From a virus: 20,845 bases of DNA. The position numbers were made by a program, and so were the translations under genes. How positions within the stretch are numbered: position 1 is the first letter of the stretch; each line of letters begins with the position of its first letter. This document shows, one piece after another, positions 1-5,903 of the stretch. The notes beneath the pieces were generated by a model that made no database searches, was not told the DNA's origin, and saw only the letters and a list, made by a program, of their open reading frames with translations. Where the stretch lies: the IMG/VR virus record IMGVR_UViG_3300026078_000450, positions 1 to 20,845 of that record; one strand, 5' to 3'.

Positions 1-180
1 GTGCAGAAACCGTCACGCGCCGCGCTGCTGCAATCAGCCAAGCAGTGGACGACGGCAGCCCGTGAGCGCGCGCATGACGCGATTGCCGCGGGCACGAAGG
101 ACGGCGCCGACATGACCTACATCATTGGTGCGCTCAGCCATGTGCTGAGCATTCTCGAGGAGGCGCAAGCCAATGGCTGA
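1..180 (+). CDS. Small helical protein, possibly 5'-truncated
   Basis: An open frame runs from the first base (GTG) to a TGA at 178-180, giving 59 residues. It is Ala-rich and predicted mostly helical, with no motif I recognise. GTG at position 1 could be the true start, but the frame is open to the window edge, so the gene may begin upstream. Its last bases hold a strong GAGGAGG ribosome site (157-163) for the next gene, and its stop lies inside that gene's first codons (ATGGCTGA), so the two are translationally coupled. Function is unknown; the position suggests an early or accessory phage gene. Confidence 0.55.
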   Translation: MQKPSRAALLQSAKQWTTAARERAHDAIAAGTKDGADMTYIIGALSHVLSILEEAQANG

Positions 181-382
181 CCATCTCGAGTTACGAAGGC
201 TCGGTGATGACGAGTTCCCAGCCACCGGTGAAGGTGAGCTGCTCTGCAAGGTCGCCAGCAAGGAAGAGGCTCATCTTCTCGTGGCCGCATTCCCTGGCTC
301 CGGCCGGTGCTGCGTATGGGACCCGGAGCAGGGGCGCTCAATAAGCATCATATCTTGGCAAAACGGAAGGAGCGCGAACTGA
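173..382 (+). CDS. Hypothetical phage protein, 69 aa
   Basis: The ATG at 173 is preceded at 9 bases by GAGGAGG (157-163), a near-perfect Shine-Dalgarno that fixes the start. The 69-residue product has an acidic N-terminal half (residues 1-35) and a hydrophobic stretch with two adjacent cysteines around residues 46-47. I recognise no family. It overlaps the previous gene by 8 bases, and its TGA shares one base with the ATG of the next (TGATG), placing it in the same operon. Its role cannot be inferred beyond being a small early or accessory protein. Confidence 0.7.
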   Translation: MADHLELRRLGDDEFPATGEGELLCKVASKEEAHLLVAAFPGSGRCCVWDPEQGRSISIISWQNGRSAN

Positions 383-465
383 TGACCCGATTCATCTGCT
401 GGCTAATCACGCTCACGTACCTGATGGGCGCGTTGGGTTTCGCCGCAGGCTCGGTGGGACAATGA
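382..465 (+). CDS. 27-residue single-pass membrane peptide
   Basis: This short frame runs from ATG 382 to TGA 463-465. It is supported by an AAGGAG ribosome site (367-372) 9 bases upstream, a one-base overlap with the preceding stop, and an ATGA overlap with the next gene. The peptide starts MTRFICW and is then almost entirely hydrophobic, with small residues (Leu, Ile, Thr, Gly, Ala), consistent with one membrane helix. No family is recognisable at this length. The coupling on both sides argues it is translated; it could also act mainly to couple translation of its neighbours. Confidence 0.6.
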   Translation: MTRFICWLITLTYLMGALGFAAGSVGQ

Positions 466-836
466 GCCGCTTCACTCGTCCCGAGCTGCTCAATCAGCTC
501 ACGTCCGCCAATGAAGAGATCGCCCGCGGCCTCGCGAGGACATCGGTCGACGACCGCCCCGCATTCTCGCAGATGGCGGAAGCCCTGCGCGAGATGGCGT
601 ACGCCGCCGAGGTGCTTGCCTGTGATGACTACACGGGTCCGGTGACGGAGCCGCATGTCGTCGACCTGAAGCACGGGCTCGACGACGCGGACCGGTCGCC
701 GTTTTTCTTGCCCGAGGCGATGCTGGGCTACTCACGCGACCGTGAGTGCCAGGCGCGCAGTCTGGGCGAGTTCGAACAGGCGGTGCTGTGGCAGCAGTTG
801 GCCGACCACTGCGAGGAGATTGTCGATGTCTGTTAA
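462..836 (+). CDS. Hypothetical phage protein, 124 aa
   Basis: The start overlaps the preceding stop as ATGA, with a purine-rich GGTGGGA about 5 bases upstream. The 124-residue protein is predicted mostly helical and acidic. The N-terminal 55 residues form amphipathic helices rich in Glu, Ala and Arg, followed by a loop with Asp/Pro and a C-terminal helix ending in an acidic Cys-containing tail. I do not recognise a domain. The next gene starts inside its last codons, so it belongs to the same rightward operon. A nucleic-acid or host-protein binding role is possible but unsupported. Confidence 0.7.
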   Translation: MSRFTRPELLNQLTSANEEIARGLARTSVDDRPAFSQMAEALREMAYAAEVLACDDYTGPVTEPHVVDLKHGLDDADRSPFFLPEAMLGYSRDRECQARSLGEFEQAVLWQQLADHCEEIVDVC

Positions 837-1065
837 TAAGCCCAGAAATGCGCCGCATAGTCCGCCGACTGACCCGGTGCTCACGCAAAGGTACCCACTA
901 ATCACGCCGCTTCAGGCATTCGAGCTGTTGCGCAAGCTGGACGAGCAGCACGGGAAGCGCGTGCAGGCATCCGCCGGTTGGACAAATGCTGATCTCGATG
1001 TGCGTGAGGCGCTAGCGAAACACGTGGCGTTCTTCCTGGTTGGCAAGAAAGTGACATCGCCATGA
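826..1065 (+). CDS. Hypothetical phage protein, 79 aa
   Basis: The frame is open further upstream, but the ATG at 826 is chosen. It has GAGGAG (812-817) 8 bases before it and overlaps the end of the preceding gene, whereas an upstream start would overlap that gene by about 95 bases. The product has a Pro/Asn-rich basic N-terminus (residues 1-25), then an Ala/Leu-rich helical region containing FELLRKLDEQHGKR, and ends with a basic KKVTSP. No family is recognised. It overlaps the next ATG by 4 bases. Confidence 0.65.
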   Translation: MSVNKPRNAPHSPPTDPVLTQRYPLITPLQAFELLRKLDEQHGKRVQASAGWTNADLDVREALAKHVAFFLVGKKVTSP

Positions 1066-1286
1066 CCGCCGCGAAGTCCGGCCCAGCCTGGCCCGATCGT
1101 CCGAAGTCTTTGGCCGAGCAGCTTGCCGCGAGCCTGCTGATTCGCCCGCCGCGCGAGCTGCCGACCGAGTCCGACTTGGACCGAGTTCACGGGGCTCTCG
1201 AAAGCCTCTTGTTGTTGGGAGCGGAGGTGGCGCTTTTACTGGGAGCTGCGCCGGATGTCTGGCGCGAAGGAGATGATGAGCCATGA
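1062..1286 (+). CDS. Hypothetical phage protein, 74 aa
   Basis: It begins with an ATGA overlap on the previous stop and ends with the same overlap on the next start. The product has a Pro/Ala-rich N-terminus and a Leu-rich helix around residues 43-63 (LESLLLLGAEVALLLGA). The helix is amphipathic enough to be a packing helix rather than a certain membrane span. The C-terminus is acidic. No recognised domain. The upstream ribosome site is weak, so translation probably depends on coupling. Confidence 0.65.
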   Translation: MTAAKSGPAWPDRPKSLAEQLAASLLIRPPRELPTESDLDRVHGALESLLLLGAEVALLLGAAPDVWREGDDEP

Positions 1287-1579
1287 CGACTGGATACAAA
1301 GAAAAACGCATAGGCCTAATCAGCTGCCTGCGCATCGGTGTTGACGATCGCTCCGGCGATAAACTCGCAATCACCTTCAGCGTCGTGCTCGGAGAATCCT
1401 CCGTCTGCTCGCTTGGCGTTTACGGGCAAGAGGCTGCGGATGCGATCGTGGCCGCCGGATATGAGGATATCTCCAGGTGCCGAGCTTGCTACTGCGTATC
1501 GCTGGAAAAGGATGGCGCGTGGGGCACGAGCTGCTTGGTTGGGTTCGCTGGCTTCGTTAAGGCTGGGACGGTAAAATGA
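1283..1579 (+). CDS. Cysteine-rich hypothetical protein, 98 aa
   Basis: The start at 1283 has AAGGAG (1267-1272) 10 bases upstream. Closer ATG codons at 1274 and 1277 lead into a frame that soon stops, so 1283 is preferred. The product has six cysteines, three of them clustered around residues 66-71 (CRACYC), and alternating hydrophobic/polar stretches suggesting beta strands. This does not match a zinc ribbon I can name. It is coupled to the RecT-like gene by an ATGA overlap at 1576-1579, so it may act with it, but that is only inference from position. Confidence 0.7.
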   Translation: MTTGYKEKRIGLISCLRIGVDDRSGDKLAITFSVVLGESSVCSLGVYGQEAADAIVAAGYEDISRCRACYCVSLEKDGAWGTSCLVGFAGFVKAGTVK

Positions 1580-2544
1580 ACGACCGCGCCATAGCCAAAG
1601 TCGACGCCGCGCACATCGAGTGCGACCCCATGCGCGACTGGGAGGTGATGCGCCAGCAAGCCGAGGCGCTGGTCAAATCTCGCCTGCTGCCGCGCGCCGT
1701 CGACACGCCCGAGAAGGCCATCGCCATTATCCAAACGGGCCGCGAGCTCGGCATCGGGCCCATGCAGGCTCTCCGCTCGATTCACGTCATCGAGGGCAAG
1801 CCGACCATGTCCGCCGAGCTCATGGCCGGCCTCGTGCTCGCTCGCCTTCCTGGCTCGCTGCTCCGAGTCGCGTCAACATCGAACGAGGAGTGTACCGTTG
1901 AAGCCGGGCGGCAGGGCCAACAGGCGACGCTCTTCCGGTTCTCGATGGCGGACGCGCGCGCTGCGGGACTCGTCGGCAAGGACAATTGGAAGAAGTACCC
2001 GGCGGCGATGCTGCGCGCTCGCTGTCTCGCCATGGCGTCGCGCGCCGTGTTCCCGGACGCAACAATGGGCATGCTCGACCCGGACGAGGTCGGCGCGATC
2101 ACGACGGAGGGCGGCGAGGTGGTGAGCTTCGAGCCGCAGGTCCGCGCCATATCGCCGCATTCGCACCCGGATGAAGACGAGATGCCGAGCGCTGCCGACC
2201 CCGACGTAGCCGCCGACCTGCTCCGCCGCATGGAATCCGCGAAGGCATTTCTGCAAGTCGTCGACAGCTACGACAAGGCGCTACAGCTGCGCGAAATCCT
2301 CGGCAGCGCCGGCAAGCAAAGCCAGCTGACGCGCGACGTGCAGGCTGCGAAGGAAGCGCGCGCAATCACGCCGGAGCAGCACAAGGAGCTGAGCAAGCTC
2401 TGGCAGCATTGCCATCGCCAGTGCGCGAAGCTCGAGAAGGAGCTGGCGCCGAGTGCGGAGGATGTGTCGCACGCCAGCGGCGACTTTGCCGGCGCCAATC
2501 GCGAGGAGCATGACTATGACCCAGCGGATGATTTCGACCGATGA
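1576..2544 (+). CDS. RecT-like single-strand DNA annealing protein
   Basis: This 322-residue protein resembles phage RecT-family recombinases, which coat single-stranded DNA and anneal it to complementary strands during phage recombination or replication. The recognisable core spans about residues 30-175. It holds a helix with IIQTGRELGIGPMQALRSIH (51-70), a GKPTMSAELMA segment (74-84), and the NWKKYPAAMLRARCLA block (137-152) followed by an FPD...DPDEVG region; blocks of this kind are typical of RecT-like proteins. The C-terminal 140 residues are helical (210-290) and end in an acidic tail, DYDPADDFDR (313-322), recalling the protein-docking tails of single-strand binding proteins. It overlaps its neighbours by ATGA on both sides. 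No partner exonuclease gene is visible in the window. Family call from memory of motifs, not a search. Confidence 0.75.
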   Translation: MNDRAIAKVDAAHIECDPMRDWEVMRQQAEALVKSRLLPRAVDTPEKAIAIIQTGRELGIGPMQALRSIHVIEGKPTMSAELMAGLVLARLPGSLLRVASTSNEECTVEAGRQGQQATLFRFSMADARAAGLVGKDNWKKYPAAMLRARCLAMASRAVFPDATMGMLDPDEVGAITTEGGEVVSFEPQVRAISPHSHPDEDEMPSAADPDVAADLLRRMESAKAFLQVVDSYDKALQLREILGSAGKQSQLTRDVQAAKEARAITPEQHKELSKLWQHCHRQCAKLEKELAPSAEDVSHASGDFAGANREEHDYDPADDFDR

Positions 2545-2873
2545 CTGAAGCTAACCGCTGCGTTCACGGCGTGAACCCGCCGACCATGTGCGGGCACTGT
2601 GCGCGCTACTACGATAGCTCCGCCCGCGCAGCTGAGCAGGCCAAGCCCGAGACCCGCCAGACACACGACATATTCGCACCAGGGTTCAGCGCCGCGGATT
2701 GGCTCCGTGAGCATGCCGCGGAGAGAGCAGGAGAGCCCCAGCAGCCGAGCACGCGGGAGCTGATTGCGACGGTGCGGGCAGGCATCGGAGGGCAGCGGCT
2801 ACCTAGCCACCAAGAGGGTATCGAGGCTGACGAGGCTCTCACCGAACTCGAGAAGCGAATTGGAGGCGAGTGA
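2541..2873 (+). CDS. Small protein with N-terminal Cys/His cluster
   Basis: This 110-residue gene directly follows the RecT-like gene with an ATGA overlap. Its N-terminus holds C7, H9, C17 and C20 (CVHG...CGHC), a spacing that could bind zinc as a short knuckle. The rest is low in hydrophobics, with a helical C-terminus containing repeated Glu-Ala-Leu. Many phage genes of this sort are small zinc-finger proteins of unknown role. The ribosome site is weak, so coupling to the RecT-like gene is likely. Metal binding is inferred only from cysteine spacing. Confidence 0.7.
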   Translation: MTEANRCVHGVNPPTMCGHCARYYDSSARAAEQAKPETRQTHDIFAPGFSAADWLREHAAERAGEPQQPSTRELIATVRAGIGGQRLPSHQEGIEADEALTELEKRIGGE

Positions 2874-3208
2874 TGGCTAAGCTGGCGCATACGTGTAGGT
2901 TTCCGTCGGCAAGTTCAGCGCCTCACCCGTGCCTGGCGTGTGACATGCTGCTCGTGCGCCGCGGTCCATTATCGGATAACTGGGACCCAATTTACTCCGC
3001 ACTGGACGGAATCACCGAAGCCATCGCCGCAGCCCCTCAGCCAGTGAAGGCCGAGCAAAAGGAGTCGGATCCGCGGCAGATTTGCAAACGATGCGGCGCG
3101 CCCGCTGGTCTCCGAGGAACCGGCCGTGACTTATGTGACGCTTGCTGGGAGCCCTATGCGCATGGGGTATTCAAAATGAACAAGAGCGGCGGTGATGGTA
3201 ATGGCTGA
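2873..3208 (+). CDS. Small protein with two zinc-knuckle-like motifs
   Basis: The ATG at 2873 shares a base with the previous stop (TGATG) and lies 6 bases after GGAGG (2862-2866). A GTG three bases earlier is in frame but leaves the spacing too short, so ATG is preferred, giving 111 residues. Two cysteine clusters are visible: C8 with CLAC at 20-23, and CKRC at 71-74 with CDAC at 88-91. The second pair is a classical CxxC-x13-CxxC zinc-ribbon spacing. The linker (50-66) is Ala/Pro/Lys-rich. Possibly a DNA- or protein-binding zinc protein; the role is unknown. Confidence 0.7.
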   Translation: MAKLAHTCRFPSASSAPHPCLACDMLLVRRGPLSDNWDPIYSALDGITEAIAAAPQPVKAEQKESDPRQICKRCGAPAGLRGTGRDLCDACWEPYAHGVFKMNKSGGDGNG

Positions 3209-3479
3209 GGTAACAAGGAAACATCGCGAGATCACCTGGGGCTTTGACCTGTCGCCGGCTCAGCAACGTCAACTGGCGCAGAAGATTGCCGATATCGAAG
3301 CCGCGGCTGCGGTCCCGCGAGTGGAGCAAGACGAGCGGGAGCGGGCGCATCTGCTCGAGGGGGCGAGACTGCTGATTGGCCTAGTACGCGGCGAATATTC
3401 GGGAGCGAGTTTGGATCACTGGATCGAGACCGAGCGCGCCCGTCTTTCCGCTGCCGTCGAGCCAAAGGAAACCCCATGA
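3195..3479 (+). CDS. Hypothetical helical protein, about 94 aa
   Basis: The frame has three possible starts within 9 bases: GTG 3192, ATG 3195 and ATG 3201. I chose 3195 because AAGAG (3182-3186) lies 8 bases before it; 3201 would give the same ATGGCTGA overlap seen at 173-180. The product is charged and helical, with a likely coiled-coil stretch around residues 20-60 rich in Gln, Glu, Arg and Ala. It ends with an AAAGGAAA ribosome site for the next gene, overlapping it by 4 bases. No family is recognised. Confidence 0.65.
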   Translation: MVMAEVTRKHREITWGFDLSPAQQRQLAQKIADIEAAAAVPRVEQDERERAHLLEGARLLIGLVRGEYSGASLDHWIETERARLSAAVEPKETP

Positions 3480-3733
3480 CCTACCACGCCGGAATAGGAC
3501 CAGGGTTCGAACGAGTCGGCTTGCCCATCGCTCCGCGCGAACCGCACGTAACGTGCAACAATTGCGGCATCGTCGAGTCAGCAGTGAAGCGTGACGGTAG
3601 CCCGAAGGCGTGGATTCTTGCGAGGAAGGCGCCGCCAGGCTGGAAGCTCATTCGCACGGAGGAGCCGTTCTCGCGTGTCGACCTGTGTCCGAGGTGCAAA
3701 ACATCCGCTACTGATGACGATTCTCGATCGTAG
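3476..3733 (+). CDS. Zinc-ribbon-like small protein, 85 aa
   Basis: ATG 3476 overlaps the previous stop (ATGA) and has AAAGGAAA 5 bases upstream. The product has CNNC at residues 27-30 and CPRC at 71-74, separated by about 40 residues that include KAPPGWKLI. This CxxC...PPGW...CxxC layout is typical of short phage zinc-ribbon proteins. It is the last gene of the rightward operon. Its final 26 bases overlap the 3' end of the leftward operon's last gene. Its role is unknown; DNA or RNA contact is plausible for a zinc ribbon. Confidence 0.75.
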   Translation: MTYHAGIGPGFERVGLPIAPREPHVTCNNCGIVESAVKRDGSPKAWILARKAPPGWKLIRTEEPFSRVDLCPRCKTSATDDDSRS

Positions 3734-4112
3734 AAACTCGCTCACGCACGCGGTCCTGCGAATCCTGCAATCGGTCGACCTTCGTCTCGATGCCGTCTAT
3801 TCGATGCGTCAGCGCCTCCTCGAGCTTGCGAATCTCCTCGGTCTGGCGCGCAAGCTGCTCGCGAACGTCATGCGCGATGCCGGTCGGATCTTCCGGTTGC
3901 CGCCGGCTAGCAAAGTAGATGTTGCCGCCGATCAACGCCGCGACGAGCACGGCAACGAACGCCCACGCCGGCCCCGAGAACCTGGCCTTGCCGTAGCTAG
4001 CATGTACGCCATCGCCCAGCGAATCTGCGAGCTCGCGCGGCGGCGGGTTCGACACCGGCGGCCTGTGCTCGCGCGGCGGCAGTCGCATGCCGGGGATGCC
4101 GGGGACAGCCAT
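3708..4112 (-). CDS. Single-pass membrane protein with coiled coil (i-spanin-like candidate)
   Basis: This 134-residue product starts at ATG 4112, sharing one base with the upstream stop (TGATG). A GTG three bases earlier is also possible. Residues 1-47 are Pro-rich and basic, residues 48-67 (WAFVAVLVAALIGGNIYF) form one membrane helix, and residues 80-132 form a strong charged coiled coil. A membrane anchor followed by a coiled coil next to an endolysin fits an inner-membrane spanin or a holin accessory protein, but the long cytoplasmic Pro-rich head is atypical of spanins. It is the last gene of the leftward operon and overlaps the convergent zinc-ribbon gene. Confidence 0.75.
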   Translation of the reverse strand: MAVPGIPGMRLPPREHRPPVSNPPPRELADSLGDGVHASYGKARFSGPAWAFVAVLVAALIGGNIYFASRRQPEDPTGIAHDVREQLARQTEEIRKLEEALTHRIDGIETKVDRLQDSQDRVRERVSTIENRHQ

Positions 4113-4372
4113 CACCCGAGCCGGAACGCGACCCAGAGCGCGGTAACGAAAGAGATGCCGAGCGCGGCGCCCGCAATCGCGAGCGGCAGCAGCTGCCGGC
4201 TCCTCTCGAGCGCGGTGACGCGGGTCGCGAGGCTGCGCACCTCGGTCAGCACGGAGAGCTGATTGGTCGCAACGTCGCGTACGGCGTCCAGCACCTGGTC
4301 GAGCTTGCGGTCGACCGCGTGAAGGCTCAGCGGGCTATCGAGCGGCGTGCGCTCCTTGTCGACGCTGTTCAT
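4112..4372 (-). CDS. XhlA/holin-like small membrane protein, 86 aa
   Basis: The product has a charged N-terminal half with a coiled-coil-like helix (residues 18-58: DRKLDQVLDAVRDV, TRVTALER) and one C-terminal membrane helix (61-82: LLPLAIAGAALGISFVTALW). A soluble helix followed by a C-terminal anchor at 80-90 residues is the layout of XhlA-type haemolysin/holin accessory proteins. It overlaps the endolysin gene by ATGA, the usual neighbour of such proteins. It probably helps release the endolysin or controls lysis timing. The assignment rests on layout and context, not clear sequence identity. Confidence 0.7.
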   Translation of the reverse strand: MNSVDKERTPLDSPLSLHAVDRKLDQVLDAVRDVATNQLSVLTEVRSLATRVTALERSRQLLPLAIAGAALGISFVTALWVAFRLG

Positions 4373-5043
4373 GACAGTCCCAGCGCGCGGCAGGTCGCGT
4401 CATCAGGGTTCCCCGTCACCGGCACCCCGAGCTCGCGCTGGGCCCATTCGAGCGCAGCCGTCGACTTCGGGCCAATGATGCCGTCGACCGTGAGCAGCGG
4501 CGGCGGGCTCGCGTCGGGCCGCGCCATGATTAGGTTGTTCAGCGCGTGCTGGACCTCCGTTGGCGTCGCTCGGTGGATGATTCCCATGCCGGGGCTGGTA
4601 TCCGCGTCGGAGTCACCAGCGCCCGCCAGGAGAGGCGCAATCGAGAAGAAGGTAAGCGCCGACGAGATGACGCGGGTCTTTCGGCGCACATCGGGTTGGT
4701 TTCCGTCGATGCTGTGAACCAGGTTTCCGCTCACCGACTCGACCACGAAATGGTGCTGGAAGGGCGAGGCCTGGTAGCCGATGTCGCCGGGGAGCGGCGC
4801 CCTGGTGACGTGCAGCGGATGGGGGTTCTGCAGCAGAAACCCGGCGCCCCATTTCCAGTGCTCGTCGGTGTCGAGCCCTGCGCGATGCAGGCAGTAGAGC
4901 GCGAAAGCGCCGCACCACGCCTTTTTGATGCCGGGCTGATATTGCCCCGGCGGCAGCACGTCTTTCCAATAGCGGTCGACCTTGCTCTGGTCGAAGGGTC
5001 CGATTTCGGCTGAAGCTGCGTCGATGATTGCTTGGCGAGACAT
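4369..5043 (-). CDS. Endolysin: CHAP-like peptidase with peptidoglycan-binding domain
   Basis: This 224-residue protein most likely cuts the host cell wall at the end of infection. The N-terminal 140 residues look like a CHAP/NlpC-type cysteine hydrolase: AWCGAFALYCLHRAG supplies the probable nucleophile C44, PLPGDIGY (84-90) is the typical GD turn, and HHFVVES (97-103) and IDGNQ (112-116) supply the likely His98 and Asn115. Residues 185-222 (TVDGIIGPKST...AQRELGVPVTG) match a peptidoglycan-binding repeat. No signal peptide is visible, so release probably needs a holin. It starts 145 bases after the previous stop with a weak ribosome site, and overlaps the next membrane gene by ATGA. Confidence 0.85.
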   Translation of the reverse strand: MSRQAIIDAASAEIGPFDQSKVDRYWKDVLPPGQYQPGIKKAWCGAFALYCLHRAGLDTDEHWKWGAGFLLQNPHPLHVTRAPLPGDIGYQASPFQHHFVVESVSGNLVHSIDGNQPDVRRKTRVISSALTFFSIAPLLAGAGDSDADTSPGMGIIHRATPTEVQHALNNLIMARPDASPPPLLTVDGIIGPKSTAALEWAQRELGVPVTGNPDDATCRALGLS

Positions 5044-5158
5044 GGTGGGTTACTTTCGGTGTGCGGTCCGGAGGACAGGAGTAGCGTCCGTAAAGGTCTT
5101 TGAGCCTCATGGTGTAAAGCGCATTCCGGATCGCGTTTCGCTGAACAATAGCGGCTAG

Positions 5159-5183
5159 AGGCGTCTGGATGGTCCGGGCGCCT
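5159..5183. terminator. Hairpin downstream of the DUF6527-like gene
   Basis: An inverted repeat with 11-base arms (AGGCGTCTGGA and TCCGGGCGCCT) flanks a 3-base loop. As plus-strand RNA it folds with two G-U wobbles and is followed by UUUGGCUUAUUU. As minus-strand RNA the same sites become C-A mismatches and no U-run follows. It lies 5 bases beyond the stop of the leftward gene at 5189, where a terminator would be expected, but its chemistry favours folding of rightward transcripts. It may be a weak terminator, an antisense terminator or an RNA-processing site. Confidence 0.4.
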
Positions 5184-5188
5184 TTGGC

Positions 5189-5485
5189 TTATTTGCTCTC
5201 CGGCAATTCGACTGTCTTGCCCGCGAGCGAGTGCGTGCAGTCGTCCAGAAAGCGAATCTTTCCATCCGTGATGAAGCTGTGGCACACGTGACCATCGTGC
5301 CTAGTCAGCAGGATTGACGGGCTCACCGTTGGGTTTTCACCATCACCGTTGTATGTCCATGTGTCGTTGAAGGTGTGCCACCCATGCAGATGCGAGCCAT
5401 CGTTGTCGCGCTCGTGGCACCCGGGGCACAGGAAACGGTACGCCTGTACGCCTTTGTAGGGCTCACCCAGCGGCTCGACCTTCAT
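5189..5485 (-). CDS. DUF6527-like small protein
   Basis: This 98-residue protein matches my recollection of a phage family annotated DUF6527. The motifs are an FLCPGCHE segment (C20, C23), HGWHTFN, a TYNGDGENPTVSPSIL block (44-59), CHSFI (68-72) and a DDCTHSLAGKTVELP ending (81-95). The conserved Cys and His residues (C20, C23, C68, C83 and nearby His) suggest a metal site. The molecular function is unknown. The gene overlaps the 65-residue gene by ATGA, and its TAA is followed by the only sizeable gap in the leftward operon. Its place among lysis genes is by position only. Confidence 0.75.
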   Translation of the reverse strand: MKVEPLGEPYKGVQAYRFLCPGCHERDNDGSHLHGWHTFNDTWTYNGDGENPTVSPSILLTRHDGHVCHSFITDGKIRFLDDCTHSLAGKTVELPESK

Positions 5486-5679
5486 GGCTCCGCTCCAGCC
5501 TTCAGGGCTTCTTCCAGCGCAGCGTCGGCGGCCGCGTCAGCCGCATCCGAGGCGATTGCGACTTTCGCCCGCTCGACTGCGGCGCCCGAGTCTGGCGCCG
5601 AGATGATCATCCGCAGCAGCTCCGTCACGTCATCGACGAGCGCAACCGGGATGTGACTGAGGACTTCGGCTATCGACAT
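5482..5679 (-). CDS. Ala-rich helical small protein, 65 aa
   Basis: The product has an N-terminal hydrophobic helix (SIAEVLSHIPVALVDDVTELL) and an acidic Ala-rich helical C-terminus (residues 34-63) containing AVERAKVAIASDAADAAADA. AGGATGC just upstream could serve as the ribosome site. It overlaps the lipoprotein gene by 10 bases and the DUF6527-like gene by ATGA. I do not recognise a named family. The composition resembles small helical proteins often found between tail-fibre and lysis genes in phages. Function is unknown. Confidence 0.65.
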   Translation of the reverse strand: MSIAEVLSHIPVALVDDVTELLRMIISAPDSGAAVERAKVAIASDAADAAADAALEEALKAGAEP

Positions 5680-5903
5680 GACGCATCCTTTTCGGCCCGT
5701 GCGCGGTCAGCCTGGAGAGCTGGCAATGAAGGGCAATTGTCGAACGTGAAGCCCTGGCAGCTCGCGATCACCCGGGCGGAGTATTCGGCCTCGATGCCCG
5801 CGATTACCTGCGCCGTGCAGGGCGATTTTTGCGAGCCGCCGCAATGAGCCAGACCGCCAAGGCAGCCCGCCAGTACCAAGGCGCGGAGTGCATTGCGCCT
5901 CAC
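5670..5903 (-). CDS. Putative lipoprotein, o-spanin-like candidate
   Basis: This 77-residue protein starts at GTG 5903, overlapping the previous stop as GTGA; no in-frame ATG follows. The N-terminus is MRRNALRALVLAGC, a short signal peptide with an L-A-G-C lipobox at Cys14; the hydrophobic run continues to a second cysteine at 21. Four more cysteines (29, 49, 57, 76) could form disulphides in the periplasm. A lysis-region lipoprotein might be an outer-membrane spanin, although it lacks the usual Pro-rich region. It may instead be an unrelated small phage lipoprotein. Confidence 0.65.
   Translation of the reverse strand: MRRNALRALVLAGCLGGLAHCGGSQKSPCTAQVIAGIEAEYSARVIASCQGFTFDNCPSLPALQADRARAEKDASCR

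Noticed and set aside
3717-3731. Small hairpin ACGAT-TCTCG-ATCGT at the convergent junction as a bidirectional terminator
   Set aside because: Only 5 weak base pairs and no U-run on either side.
3591-4262. Plus-strand frame of 223 codons crossing the convergent junction
   Set aside because: The minus frames here encode membrane and coiled-coil proteins with overlapping starts; the plus frame is an Arg-rich shadow.
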